From Gnetum montanum (Eukaryota; Streptophyta; Gnetopsida; Gnetales; Gnetaceae): a DNA stretch of 64,000 bases. The stretch spans positions 507,065 to 571,064 of the forward strand of contig MNCI01007821.1 of the NCBI GenBank assembly GCA_015680685.1. The letters run 5' to 3'. The notes below the pieces were generated by a model. The model saw only the letters and a program-made list of their open reading frames with translations, was not told the origin of the DNA and ran no database searches. Position numbers and translations under genes: made by a program. Positions 12,108 through 22,292 of the stretch are shown in pieces; position 1 is the first letter of the stretch, and every line of letters begins with the position of its first letter.

Positions 12108-12122
12108 ATGGCCCCTCTTTGT
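12108..12122 (-). other. Polypurine tract of the Tat element
   Basis: On the minus strand, ACAAAGAGGGGCCAT abuts the LTR start TGAAACAC. This is the expected place for plus-strand DNA priming and confirms the minus orientation. Confidence 0.75.
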
Positions 12123-13149
12123 TGACGGTTAGAGGGATTGCCCAAAAGACGTCGACAAAGAATACGAAACACCGGGCTGATGAAAGTACCAATAGCATCC
12201 ATCAACAGATACTCCAGTATAATCCTATCAACATAGAGGTGCAGGGATAAGGAAGCTTGGGGATAGACTGGTACGGGAGCAAATAGGTTCGAGGAAGACT
12301 CAAATGTGGTTGGGATAGTATCTTCATGCATAAGCACTCAGGAATTCTCTTGCAATTCCGTTTGCATGGAGTTATGCCATAATTTTGTATCAAAGGGAGT
12401 TGCATAGACGAATTGTGTTACATCTACACGACCTGGGTGAGATGTGTTTCACCCATTTTTCTGGCCCCCTTTTTTTTATGTCCATTAGGTGAGTTGTGTT
12501 ACGCCAGTTCATGGACTTGAGTGTAATGAAAATGCGGAGAGTATTTCACATTTTGCATAAGGGAAGCATATGGATAGTTGAGCATAGTGATAAGAGATAG
12601 GGGAAGATTACGCGGAACACAGGGATGCACTTTAGAGTGGATAGATTAACTCAAGAAACCATCTCAAAACGCTATCGGTACTATACTAGTCAGATGAACG
12701 CACCTTCGAATGACATCCTCGTAACAAGCAACCTACAACCAAGGAAGGAAACAGAGGCTACCATCATCCCTTGATGCTTAGCCTAGCATATCGCCGCCAA
12801 AGAACATCAAACTCAGTGAATCTGACTGGTTATGCAAAGAACCAGCCAAATGAGTCTGTGAATCCTGAGTCTGATAGTGATGATGGGCAGAGATCCCCAA
12901 GGTCATAATTGATGATAAGTCCTTTGCAGCTCCAGGCAACGCAACTAACCGCTCAGAGGTACCTTCGCTGAAATGGGTGTAGTGACAGTATCTCCAAGGG
13001 GTTAGTAGTATGCCCTTCAACACATTCGAGGAAGCAGTAGAATTTCAGTGAGGTAGTGGCGTTGGGTCTGTCTCAGCATCCCACCCCATTTGTCTTGCAG
13101 CTACACAGAGATGATTACGCTCACTTGAATTGCATGATGGCAGTTTGTG
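12123..13149 (-). other. 3' UTR of the Tat element, no gene seen
   Basis: Short ORFs on both strands (for example 12095-12337 and 12778-13023 minus) have no recognisable motif and no counterpart elsewhere. A few GCGTAA/GTTACGCC hexamers occur. I see nothing else to support. Confidence 0.5.
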
Positions 13150-13640
13150 AGTCCCAATTTTAAGTCCTAGTTGACTGTCGTTGCTGGTTTTAAGTCTCAG
13201 CAGACCATGGTCCTAGTTTAAAGTTTGGGCAGACTGAGAAATGCTAGTTTTACGTCATAGTGAACGGTGGTGAAGCTGATTTATGGTCTCAGCAGACCGT
13301 GCTATGGGTGTCAGTTTTGTGTCATGACCCAAGGACAAATCTATGCTATTTTTACATCTCAGCAAACAGATGCTTACCTTTGCCAGTTTTATGCCATGGT
13401 GGACGGCCAGTGCTAGTTTAGCATCGTGGCGGACACGTGCAGAAAATACCAGTTTTTCGTCTTGATAGACCTATACAACACTGCCAGTTTTTCATCATAG
13501 TGGACGATTACAACTTACCAATTTTACGTCATGGTGGACAGTTAGTGCTAGTTTAGCATCATGGAAGACACGTGAAGGGAGTGCCAGTTTTACGTCATAG
13601 TGGACGGTTGTTGCTTGTTTAGCATCATAGCGGACGATTA
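13150..13640. repeat. Minisatellite in the Tat 3' UTR
   Basis: About a dozen diverged units around TGCCAGTTTTACGTCATAGT followed by GGACGG, alternating with a shorter form TGCTAGTTTAGCATCATGG followed by GGAC. Several units carry TTACGTCA, an ACGT-core bZIP-type site, others decayed versions. Tandem arrays in the 3' UTR are known from Tat/Ogre-type elements. A related array lies at 21808-21965 inside the same element. Confidence 0.8.
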
Positions 13641-13739
13641 TGGCCATACCTGATGTTCACACTGAATATGCAGCTATATGTAGTACCGCTTCAAATATAT
13701 ATGGTTGACAAGATTTGGTAACTCATTACCATCGATATC

Positions 13740-14870
13740 CGCTAACTTGAATGCTCCGTTGCCATACACATCAGTCACCAAGAAAGGGCCTTCCTAGTTT
13801 GCAGAGAACTTGCCTACTGGTTCACAAACGGCCTTGAGAACTAAATCTCCTTTCTTGATCAGATGTTGCTGAAGATTGTGATGATGCTTTTGCCTCTGCT
13901 TATCTTGATACTTTTCAATTATATCAAGTGTTTGTATTCGCTTCTCCTCTACTAAATCCAAATCCATGATCTGAGACTCGGCATGTTGAGCCTCATTTAT
14001 AATCGTGGAAAGGACCATTCTTAGAGAAGGAATTTGCAACTCAAGGGGTAGCACTGCTTCAGATCCGTAGACCAGGCTATAGGGCGTACTATCTGTAGCC
14101 GTCCTACATGTAGTATGATATGCCCATAGCACATAGAGGATTTTTTCATGCCACCGCCTCTTGTTGCTGTCAAGCATTTTCTTGAGCAAATTGATGATGA
14201 CTTTGTTTGTGGCTTCAGCTTGACCATTCGCTTGCAGGTAATAGGGAAAGGAAAAATATTGTTTAATGCCAAGGCTGTCACAGAAGGATTTGGTTTCTAT
14301 ACTACTAAACTATGGCCTGTTATCAGTCACGATAGTCATCGGGAGACCAAATCTGGTTACAATGTTGTCTAAGATGAAATGGAAAATTTGTTGAGATGTG
14401 ATCTTCCGTAGAGGAACAGCTTCTACCCACTTCGTGAAGTACTCAGTAGCGGTAATTATGAAGCTATGACCTGCGGAAGATTTCGATGTAATAGGGCCTA
14501 CGATGTCTAGTCCCCATCGTTGGAACAGCCATGTTATCTAAGTCATATGTAACTCCGTAGGTGACACGTGTATAAGATTTGAGTGACGCTAACATGTGTC
14601 ACACGTTTTAACCTTTTTTAGATAATATTTTTCCATGTAAGGCCAATAATACCCTAAGAGATGGATTTTTTAGGCCATAGTATGTGGTGCTACGTGTCCT
14701 CCTCATAGTCCCTCGTGGACCTCGCCAACTATACGTTGCGCTTGGTCCTTGTTAATGCAAGTAAGCAGCACACCATCAAAAGAACATCTACAAAGAGTAT
14801 TGTCTCCTATGATGACGTACTGCCTAGCTCGCTTGTGGATTGCATCTTTCTATGCACGTGTTAATTCATG
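13740..14870 (-). pseudogene. pol: Integrase domain of Tat pol, decayed
   Basis: Minus-strand frames show a zinc-binding region ending KKVKTCDTC (about 14570-14600). Then come the catalytic-core motifs WGLDIVGPI (about 14500), VTDNRP.F with a stop (about 14330) and ANGQAEATNK (about 14210), which supply the D, D and E positions. The core continues at 13794-14189 (RWHEKILYVLWAYHTT, YGSEAVLPLE). The C-terminal segment GPFLVTDVYGNGAFKLADIDG and a Tyr-rich end run to about 13700. Integrase inserts the cDNA. Stops such as those at 14327 and 13793 and a frame change near 14200 disable it. It follows the second RNase H as in Tat elements. Confidence 0.85.
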
Positions 14871-15416
14871 TGGTAGTTTGCCTTGCAAGAGGTAGGTTTT
14901 GATGTTATCGTACCACTCTGGCATTCTATCCTCGAGAAGGGAAGATATTTGCGTCACCTGAATGATGGGTTCCATGCAATCTATTATCAATGAGAGACAA
15001 GTGTCAAGCAGGTGTGAAGGCACGTTTAAAGCCAGTGTAGCCAGTGCATCGGCTAGTGCGTTATCAGTTCGTGGCACGTGTTGGGCATCGATGGTCGTAA
15101 ACCACCGCAGAAGATCTTTAGCCATATTGCAGTAGGGCTGTAAGTCTACAGCTTTGCAAGCATAGACTCCTGTGACCTGATTAATGATGAGCATCGAATC
15201 ACCCCTGATTTCCAGGTGTCAAACGTTGAGTTCGCTGGCAGTTAGTAATCCTCTGAGGAGCCCCTCATACTTTGCCACATTGTTCGTATAGAGGAAGGTC
15301 AAGCGATAAGCGTGAAGATGCACATCCTCATGTGATTGTGTAATAACTGTAGCGATGTTGCCACCCCTAATAGTTGAAGCTCCGTCGAAGTATAACGTTG
15401 CTTCGAGGCTTGTCAA
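14850..15416 (-). pseudogene. pol: Second, archaeal-type RNase H (aRNH) of Tat pol
   Basis: Minus strand: ATLYFDGAS at about 15390-15416 supplies the first catalytic Asp. Then come a TNNVAKYEGLLRGL motif (about 15240-15290) with the Glu, LEIRGDSMLIINQV (about 15165-15200) with the next Asp, and ADALATLAL near 15020-15050. This order is that of the additional RNase H acquired by Tat-lineage elements, placed between the normal RNase H and integrase. A stop at about 15218 separates its two halves. It probably assists primer removal, but its exact role is not established from sequence. Confidence 0.85.
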
Positions 15417-15900
15417 GATAGGTTTAACCTATGTACATGCTCATCCAGAAATTCAGGCTCTATGGTTGCCTGACTGACAATAGGTGATGTTACTAGTTTG
15501 TCAGCTATCGCTTGGCCTTTCATAGAAGATTGGCCAATGTAATGCAGATCGAACTCTGCTGTGATAGCTTTCCAACGAGCTATTTTGCTACTTTCGTATA
15601 AGTTATGTGTAATGGCCCTAAGGATATTATTTTTACAGATGATATTGACTTTACTACGGAAACGATAATGCTTGCACTTCTTGAGCATAAATACTAATGC
15701 TAAGCAGTTACGCTCTACTTCATTGTACCTCATTTCATACGCACATAGAGCATGACTCAAGTAGTAGATGGGTACTTCTGACCCATCATCCCTCCTTTGA
15801 CAGAGTAATACAGCTAAGGCTATGTCTGAAGTTGCAAGGTAGATATAAAATGGTTGATCCCTTTGCAGTGGGAAAACTATTGGTAAGCGTTGAAGCTCCT
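15413..15900 (-). pseudogene. pol: Canonical RNase H of Tat pol
   Basis: Directly continues the RT frame. Motifs are FYIYLATSDIALAVLLCQRR (about 15790-15850), YYLSHALCAYEMRYNEVERN (about 15700-15760), and the tail ARWKAITAEFDLHYIGQSSM (about 15520-15580). The frame at 15413-15760 is open for 115 codons. The conserved first Asp of the usual S.ASD pattern is kept (TSD). It degrades the RNA of the RNA:DNA hybrid. Confidence 0.85.
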
Positions 15901-17139
15901 ACTTCAAGCTGTCAAATGCACACTGAGAATTGTCCGTCCATTCAAAATTAACCCCCTTTTTAAGCAAATTTTGCATAGGGTGTAACTTTTCGGTTAGTCT
16001 CGAGATGACCCGCCTGATAAACTGTAACCTCCCATGTAATCTACATAATTTCTTAACACTTGTAGGGGGTGCCAATTCAACACTGGCTTTGACCTTGTCA
16101 GGATCTATGTGTATGCTAGTTTCCAATACCACAAAACCTAGCATGCATCTGGTTTTGACTCCGAACACACACTTTTTGGGTTGAGTCAGAGATTGTACCT
16201 AGAACATCTTTTGAGGACTAACTCCAGATCCTCTGAATGCTCCTCTGACTTTATAGACTTAACAGCTATATCGTCGACATAATCATTCAATTTCCCTAGG
16301 AGGTAATCGCTAAAGATGTACGTCATGGCTCGTTGGTACGTTGTTCCTACATTTTTTAGTCCAAAAGGCATCATCGTGTAGTAAAATGTTCCCCAAGGCA
16401 TCATAAATTTTGTTGTTAACTAGTGTTCGAGGTTAATGCATATTTGATTGTAGCTCGAGAAACCATCCATGAAGGACAAAAGCACATGTCCAGCGGTTGT
16501 ATCCACCAATTGATCGATACTCGGCAATGGGAAGTTATCTTTGATTGTAGCTTTGTTCAAGTCCCAGAAGTCTATGTAGATGCATATTCTGCCGGCCTTT
16601 TTAGGAACCACTACAATGTTAGACACCCAATCTGAGTAATCAACTGTGCAAATAAAACTAGCCTAGTACAGTTTAGTGATTTCATCACGTACTGCTAGAA
16701 TGACTTCTAGCTTGATCTTTCATGCTTTCTGTCTGACAAATTTGATATGGGGATCTAGGATTATGTTGTGTTGAATTAACCTTGGGTCTAGTCTCGGCAT
16801 ATCCTCATACGACCATGCAAACACCATGATATTATTCTAGAGAACTTCTTTTATGTCATCATGTACCTTTTAGCCTAATAGAGAACTAACCTTGAGAGTT
16901 TTACCCTCACCCCTATGCGTAATCACAGAGACCTCATTGAGTGGATCTTCGGTTACATCTCCAGCTTCCAGATCTAGCGTGCGCGTCGATTGCTCTGGCC
17001 AGTCTAGAGATGTTTCCGACGTGGCTATGATTACGTCATTATGGGCTAGGGTAGTTTCTATTAGTGTGGGATCAAGATGTCTAATGATTTTACCATGTAA
17101 GCTTGTTAAATCTAACGGTGCAAATAAAATTTTGTCCAT
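15899..17139 (-). pseudogene. pol: Reverse transcriptase of Tat pol, decayed
   Basis: Minus-strand frames run from MDKILFAPLDL (17139) through WVSNIVVVPKKAGRICIYID (about 16580-16640), which is the VPKK..R.C.D motif. PLPSIDQLVD and FMDGFSSYNQI follow (about 16450-16530). Next are MPFGLKNVGTTYQRAM (about 16320-16370) and the catalytic YVDDI (codons at 16267-16281). The thumb/connection MLGFVV..HIDPDKVKA is at about 16080-16145. The YVDD box is intact, but stops occur at about 16185, 16418, 16663 and 16868 and inside the linker. Upstream of it the protease is 5 kb away because the antisense gene unit intervenes. Confidence 0.9.
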
Positions 17140-17584
17140 CTGTGAGTTATCCTACAAAATTGCCAAATACAAGAGTAATTAGAAAGATACTAAGTTTGAT
17201 GCGATGGGTGTTTAATGAATAATTCTTAGTATAGTGTATAGGACGTGCTGCGACGTTATTGAGCATAAAACTAACTAAATTTTAAATTCCATGAATAGCT
17301 TGTAATTAATGAGACCTGATTACGAAGAGATAAGATATAGTAGTTTAGGGTCATTTCAGACCATGGTGCGTGCGATATCTGATGCAATTAATGCCTTGAT
17401 CTTTGGGTTCCAGCTCATACTGACACCAACATTTGGGCAAGTTTTCAGTAAGAACGGGCTGTTGGCTATCGTTAATTCAAATTCCTTACTATTACAGAGC
17501 GAGAGGAAGAGAAGCAGAAGATTTGAGTGTGTAGTTTGCAAAGGCGTGAAAGTATGAAACTATGAAGGTTTTGAAGCTATGACA
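17140..17584. other. Spacer and possible leader of the antisense gene
   Basis: Between the RT frame (minus) and the first ATG of the opposite-strand gene. A plus-strand open frame at 17309-17557 ends in a basic Cys-containing tail (SERKRSRRFECVVCKG) but has no recognisable domain. It may be an upstream ORF or chance. No clear TATA box was found. Confidence 0.35.
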
Positions 17585-17975
17585 ATGGCACCTAAAGTAA
17601 AAAGAAAGAACACAAAATTGGCTAAGATCGACGAGGTGCAAGGGAATCTGAAACGCGCTTCGCAGGTAGTGGTCGAAGTGAGGGAACCTACACCTTTGAA
17701 CCGGTAGGTCATTCCTTGCATACTTGTGTTGCTTTAGCAGTGTTTATTTTTGTAGCATCATTTGTGTAAATGAGGTTTTTATACTATGGATCTTGCGTTA
17801 AAACAAGGGTTTAATGGGGTTGCGTCTATCACCGTTGTTGGGGACAAACCTTGCACTGTTGTAAGGGTTTGGGCAATTTTGGCATGAATAGCTAAGCGTA
17901 ATTTGTAGGTTTTCTGTATTTAAACATGCAAATGTGAATCGAGACATTGATCTGTTTATTGTGTTTTCTGTATAG

Positions 17976-18425
17976 TGTTATGCTAAAACTTGTCTTAATC
18001 ATCTTAGATATCGTTGGGGTTTTATGCTGCATAAACCCAATCGTGCCTAATGTCCCTCCCCTACAAACTCGGTTGCATGGGAGGGCCATATGGTTTCGAA
18101 AGGATGCACTAGAGTTTCTACAGTTTTTACTGCGTAACTACAGCATTATTATATGGTCTAATTTGTTAGGAGATATTGCTGGTGCCATTTTGGAACACCT
18201 GTTAGTGGGTTCTGTGCAGGGAATTCTGGCTTTCTTGACAAACGGGGATATCGACACTAGTCGTCCCTAGGATCGAGAACTTAGCACCCAAGGTTTGCGG
18301 TGCTTAAGTTGGATTTGGGAAATGGCCCAGTTTAGTTGCTACCATGCATACAACACTTTGCTCATGGCCCATCATGTCTTGACCTACTTCCAGAACCCAC
18401 CAAGCACAATGTACTATTCAGGAGA
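17976..18425 (+). pseudogene. Exon 2 of the antisense gene: FCP1/NIF-like HAD phosphatase domain, active site altered
   Basis: The exon opens with KLVLIILDIVGVLC, the position of the HAD motif I (normally DxD/N-G-x-L). It continues GRAIWFRKDALEFLQFLLRN and YSIIIWSN, matching the 'RP..EFL.F....F.V.VWSS' block with motif II Ser. After a stop at 18268 it ends with NTLLMAHHVLTYFQNPP, aligned with the motif III/IV block 'NTLLIDDSPYK...NPP'. The nucleophile partner is Val instead of Asp/Asn, and the motif III Asp pair reads Ala-His. As written it cannot be catalytic. Whether the loss preceded decay is unknown. Recognition is by eye from block order. Confidence 0.6.
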
Positions 18426-18514
18426 GTGAGTGATTTTGTTGGCTGTATTTGTCATTATATGTCTATTGTTTACGTTTTGTAAAGCGTAAGATAAGCCTAT
18501 GTGGTATGGTATAG

Positions 18515-19936
18515 GTTTTTTATTCATGAGAACAAGTTAGTAGGGGATGGAAATACTTTGTCATGGACTAAAACGGTGATAAAGGTGTTTACCTCGACTA
18601 GCAATGTACGCGCTAGTGTGATGGGGTAGATCAGCTTTGACATTCATGAGTACCCAACCCGTTATACTGATGCTTTCAAGAATTGCTAGAATCTCAGGTA
18701 GCTACATGACGATTGGACCTTGGATCCGCCCCTTATTGTTGTGGATGTGCAGAGCAAACTTCCTCCATTTCCTTTGCCATTTGGACCTGGTAAAACTGCT
18801 GCGTATTCTATTGTTGTGTAGTGTAATTGTAAATTGTGAATGTCGCATAATAGTATTTTTTTTTGGCATGTGTCTTGCATTATTCAGTCATGGAATCCTG
18901 GGAGATTACCCTTACAATTTCCGACCACAAGACGAATACCCTTTTCTTCTGCTACGGTGACATCAAGGAGGCACAACGATGGCTCGGCCATGCAGTGGCC
19001 CCGGTTGCGGTGGTCACAAAGCTACACCAAGCGAGGCTAATGCACTTATTTTTAGCCATAACCCCTAATGTCCATGCTAGTGAAATGTTAACCCTAGTCA
19101 ACTCCTTCAGTGAAAGGGCTAAGTGCTTTAGCATGTGCGTGCATCACGTACGTGTATATTTTGATATTAATGCTCAGTTTTTTGTAGACCTTTTCAGCAT
19201 CCCCTCTGATGGTCTTCCCATAGAGGAAAAGGTGAAGAGGAGTCTCTCCTATCAGGAGTGGCTGGAGAAGTGGGTAGGGGTCAAGAAGGAGCCTAAGGGG
19301 ATCCCTTGTGAGAGGATTGAACTAGAGATTGTCAAGATGATTTATCCCCTGTTCTGGGCCCAGGCTTTCCCTAAAACACTCTCGCAGGGGAAGTTCTTTT
19401 CTACAGAACAAACCCGTATCATGCAAGAGGTTATGGAGAAAGGGACCTAGTTCAATTGGACAAGCTATTTTGCTGAGGGATTATGCACTGAGATGATCAG
19501 GCTTCACCAGAAGCTTGAGTCTCATTTCAACGTGCATTACACCTTCTTCATAGCTTGCCTTCAGCGTTTTGCCAAATTTTTGGTCGTCCAGAGGAATGGG
19601 GTTTGGGTGCAGGAAGACCAAGGCCAGCTATCCAAACCTTGGATTACCCACATTTTTAGCACTACTCGTGGACAGGATCCCTCAGAAGGGATTGGAAACT
19701 CTCTTCTATCACGACAAGGGATTTGGCAGCTTCTTGAGTACGACGCCCTGACATCATAGGCAGAATAATGCACACTTACACTGGCGATGCCTCGCGAGGT
19801 AAACGTTTGGTAATAGAAATTGTAGAGCTTTCAACTCGGCGTAAAAGGCTTCACTTAACTGAGGCCCCTGTGGAGCCCAGGAGTGGCATAGGTTGAACCG
19901 TGCAAGTCAGAGTTCAGCGGAGTAAACCTCCACCTG
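18515..19936 (+). pseudogene. Exons 3-4 of the antisense gene: unassigned central region
   Basis: Exon 3 (18515-18789) has in-frame TAGs at 18627, 18687 and 18699 and ends in a Pro-rich segment (KLPPFPLPFGP). Exon 4 carries the longest open stretch of the unit (18863-19450). It has FFCYGDIKEAQRWLGHAV, then VYFDINAQFFVDLFSIPSDG, which resembles the '(V)RG..V.F....IN..LG.P' pattern of plant transposon/envelope-like domains, then SLSYQEWLEKWVGVKKEPKG. After a TAG at 19448 it continues with FNVHYTFFIACLQRFAKF. A frame change lies between 19660 and 19740; afterwards the frame reads RRPDIIGRIMHTYTGDAS and becomes basic. Domain resemblance is weak. Confidence 0.5.
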
Positions 19937-19991
19937 GTAAGCGTAAAAGACACATAGTGAAAGTTATTGTATTACGCGATTTTTATTCAAG

Positions 19992-21617
19992 ATATTTTAA
20001 ATTGTCTAAATACATATATGATTGGGACAATGAAACCTACGGAGCAGTTGACCCCTGAGACAGGGGTAGTAATCTTAAGTCGTGGGGAAGGAGTCCCAAT
20101 TTTGGAAGGAGAGGCCCTAGCTATTAGGACGAACGATGCACAGGCCCTTGTGCATGAGGAGAGGGAGGAAGTGGGAACTGTTGACGCACTTCCCACTGTA
20201 CCTGGCAAAGGTGGTAAGTGTATTGGATGTCTTAAGTAGTTTTATTAATAATTAGGCTTCTTAACTAAATTTTGCTACAGGTGAATAAGATGCATCCATG
20301 CCCGCCTCTGTGAGTAGAACATGGAGAGAGTTTCCTGACAAATTCACCTTCATGGAAGGCGTTGTCAGCGATATGATCGAGCACCTCGACCGCATCGATC
20401 CTGGAGCTAGTATGTTATTACGTCAATGAGTTTATTTCATTAAAAAATGATAGTATTTCATTTATGTTGATAATGTTTGCTGTCAGGAGCTCACCTTCGA
20501 TGGGACCCAACAGAGCCCATTGATTTGGACATAGTGGAGCCTCCATCTGACGGGGTAATCATGCCACGTAGCATTTATGAAGAGATGCATAAATGTGCAT
20601 TACGCTCGACTCACTCCTTATGGGAGAGTAAGAGTGTGAATGACGACCTTTGGAAAAGAGTGCAAAGGTTAGAGAGAGAGAAGGAGTCTCTGGACAAAAA
20701 GATCACAGACCTAACATTGTGATGCGAGTTCCTACAGGCGCAGGAAACGGGTGACGAAGACTGGCCTACTGCTGTTATTGAGTACTCTTGCTATTGGACT
20801 ATAATCAAGAACAGCATGCACACCAGTCGGGCGTTGGTGATGCAGTGGATATAGATAGAGTTGTTAGCTCAGAAAAGCCAAGACTAGAGGGATTTCTATG
20901 CAAGTGTGCAAGAATGGGGGTAGAAGGAAAAGGATCACAAACATTTGTTTATGTGAGAAAGTATCGCTTATCATCAACATTACCATGATTCTGCCATCAA
21001 AGCTCAATCCTTGCGAGTTTTCCTTGACATCATTGGGGCATCTAAAGCCTTCAAGAAATTTCAAGAGCAGGTGATAGTAAGTGTGTTCCCGGAAAGGGAG
21101 ATAACTCTTCCTAGGGGTGAGACCACTGTCCCTACTTTCTTCCCTGACCCACCTCGCTGGACTAGCATGGAGAAAGGGAAAGTGAAGGCCAGATCTACTT
21201 TGGGAGATGGTGTGTGATCTGACCTAACTGAGGATGAAATCATGGAGCACCTATGGGCCAGCTTAGAAAAGCTTCCCTTTGCTGCGGAAGCAGGGCCATC
21301 GCGAGTAAGTTTAATCATGACTAAACCTAAATTTTCTGATTGTGTTATCTAGTTTTTTTTGCTAATATCTTCTCTGTATCTAGGTACCAGAAACGAATAG
21401 AGAAGGTGAGCCAAGTGAGAAGCAAGTACAAGAAGAAGGGCGTAGTGATGAAGAGCATCCTCTTGTGGAGCCGGTGCTAGAGCAAGAGCCTCATGAAGAG
21501 GGAATTCTTCATGAAGGAATACTTTCTAGAAGAGAAGGCCCACTAGAGGATGATTTATTAGGTCTAGAGCTGGACCTGAGAGATACAGGTGACAGTGACA
21601 TCAGGGGAGATGCGTAA
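19992..21617 (+). pseudogene. Exons 5-8 of the antisense gene: coiled coil and acidic C-terminus
   Basis: Exon 5 reads MKPTEQLTPETGVVILSRG then an acidic stretch. Exon 6 (129 bp) reads EFPDKFTFMEGVVSDMIEHL after a TAA at 20286. Exon 7 (20487-21304) has DDLWKRVQRLEREKESLDKK, a coiled coil, and stops at 20720, 20852, 20885, 20921, 20954 and 21215 (TAG/TGA, mostly explicable as decayed TGG, CAG or CGA). Exon 8 is strongly Glu/Asp-rich and ends GDSDIRGDA-stop at 21617. The acidic tail and coil suggest a scaffold or regulatory protein. That is inference. Confidence 0.6.
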
Positions 21618-21807
21618 TTGTAATTTATGCATGGTTTTATTGGTTGGAGTCAAACATTGGTTATGTGAATGGCTGAAAGACTAGCTATAAGATCTTCTGG
21701 TGGTTTTGAATGTTATTTATTTATTTATTATCTTTTATGTTCTCATCTACAACGTGTAAGCATAGTTGTTAATGATTTTGCTTGAGTTATGTTGTAACGG
21801 AATGGAA

Positions 21808-21965
21808 TTGCTAGTTAAAGGCCATAGCGGACTGTCACTAGTTTTAGGCCATTGCGGGCCATCATGGGCGTTTGTGTAATCTGGAAACTAGTTTTAGGCC
21901 ATTGTGGACCATGGCTAGTTTTAGGCCATTATGGGCCATAACTAGTTTAAGGCCATTGTGGGTAC
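21808..21965. repeat. Second minisatellite, downstream of the antisense gene
   Basis: Five units around CTAGTTTTAGGCCATTGTGG. The frame CTAGTTTTA-G-CAT--TGGAC is shared with the 3' UTR array at 13150-13640 (CCAGTTTTACGTCATAGTGG). The array lies 190 bp after the stop of the antisense gene and before the protease frame. Confidence 0.75.
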
Positions 21966-22292
21966 TTTGCATAATATAGAAAGCGTAATTAATGGTAATG
22001 TACATTTCTACGTAATTGGACTAAAGTGATCAAGAAGCATAAATGGCACACATAAAAGAAATGCAGTAGCATAAGGAATGGCAAGCATAAAAATTGAAAA
22101 CTTCTGCAGCATAAATATGTATTGAATGAAAACGGACTGCTAAGTGTAAACAGCGATAACTGGTAAAAACATGATAATGCGTGTAAAGGCCATTGTTCAA
22201 CCACTAATTCGCAATTGTTTCTTAATGGCCTTTACGTTGAGTGTTGCGTAAGGGGGAGGGGATTGACGATCTGACTCCTCCATGCCACCGTC
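21966..22292. other. GCGTAA-rich spacer between minisatellite and protease
   Basis: No gene. It has many copies of AGCGTAA/AGCATAA and related forms (for example about 21982, 22038, 22080, 22107, 22245), as in the LTRs of the same element. 21618-21807 is AT-rich with no feature. Confidence 0.5.

Larger units (their letters stand above)
17585..21617 (+). pseudogene. Eight-exon gene unit antisense to the Tat element, about 1,100 codons
   Basis: Exons inferred at 17585-17703, 17976-18425, 18515-18789, 18888-19936, 19992-20213, 20281-20409, 20487-21304 and 21384-21617 (stop TAA). Donors are GTAGGT, GTGAGT, GTAAAA, GTAAGC, GTAAGT, GTATGT and GTAAGT; all acceptors end AG. Phases 2,2,1,1,1,1,0 are matched on both sides of each junction. 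The 55-bp fourth intron is the least certain. The product would have a basic N-terminus, an HAD-like domain, an unassigned middle, a coiled coil and an acidic tail. About 13 in-frame stops (TAG/TGA dominate, TAA at 20286) and a frame change between 19660 and 19740 disable this copy. It lies between protease and RT. Its introns are antisense in genomic RNA, which explains their retention. Function unknown. Confidence 0.75.

Noticed and set aside
17309-17557. 82-codon ORF as an additional gene upstream of the antisense unit
   Set aside because: No domain, and it ends before the exon 1 ATG in another context. Noted as a possible leader ORF only.
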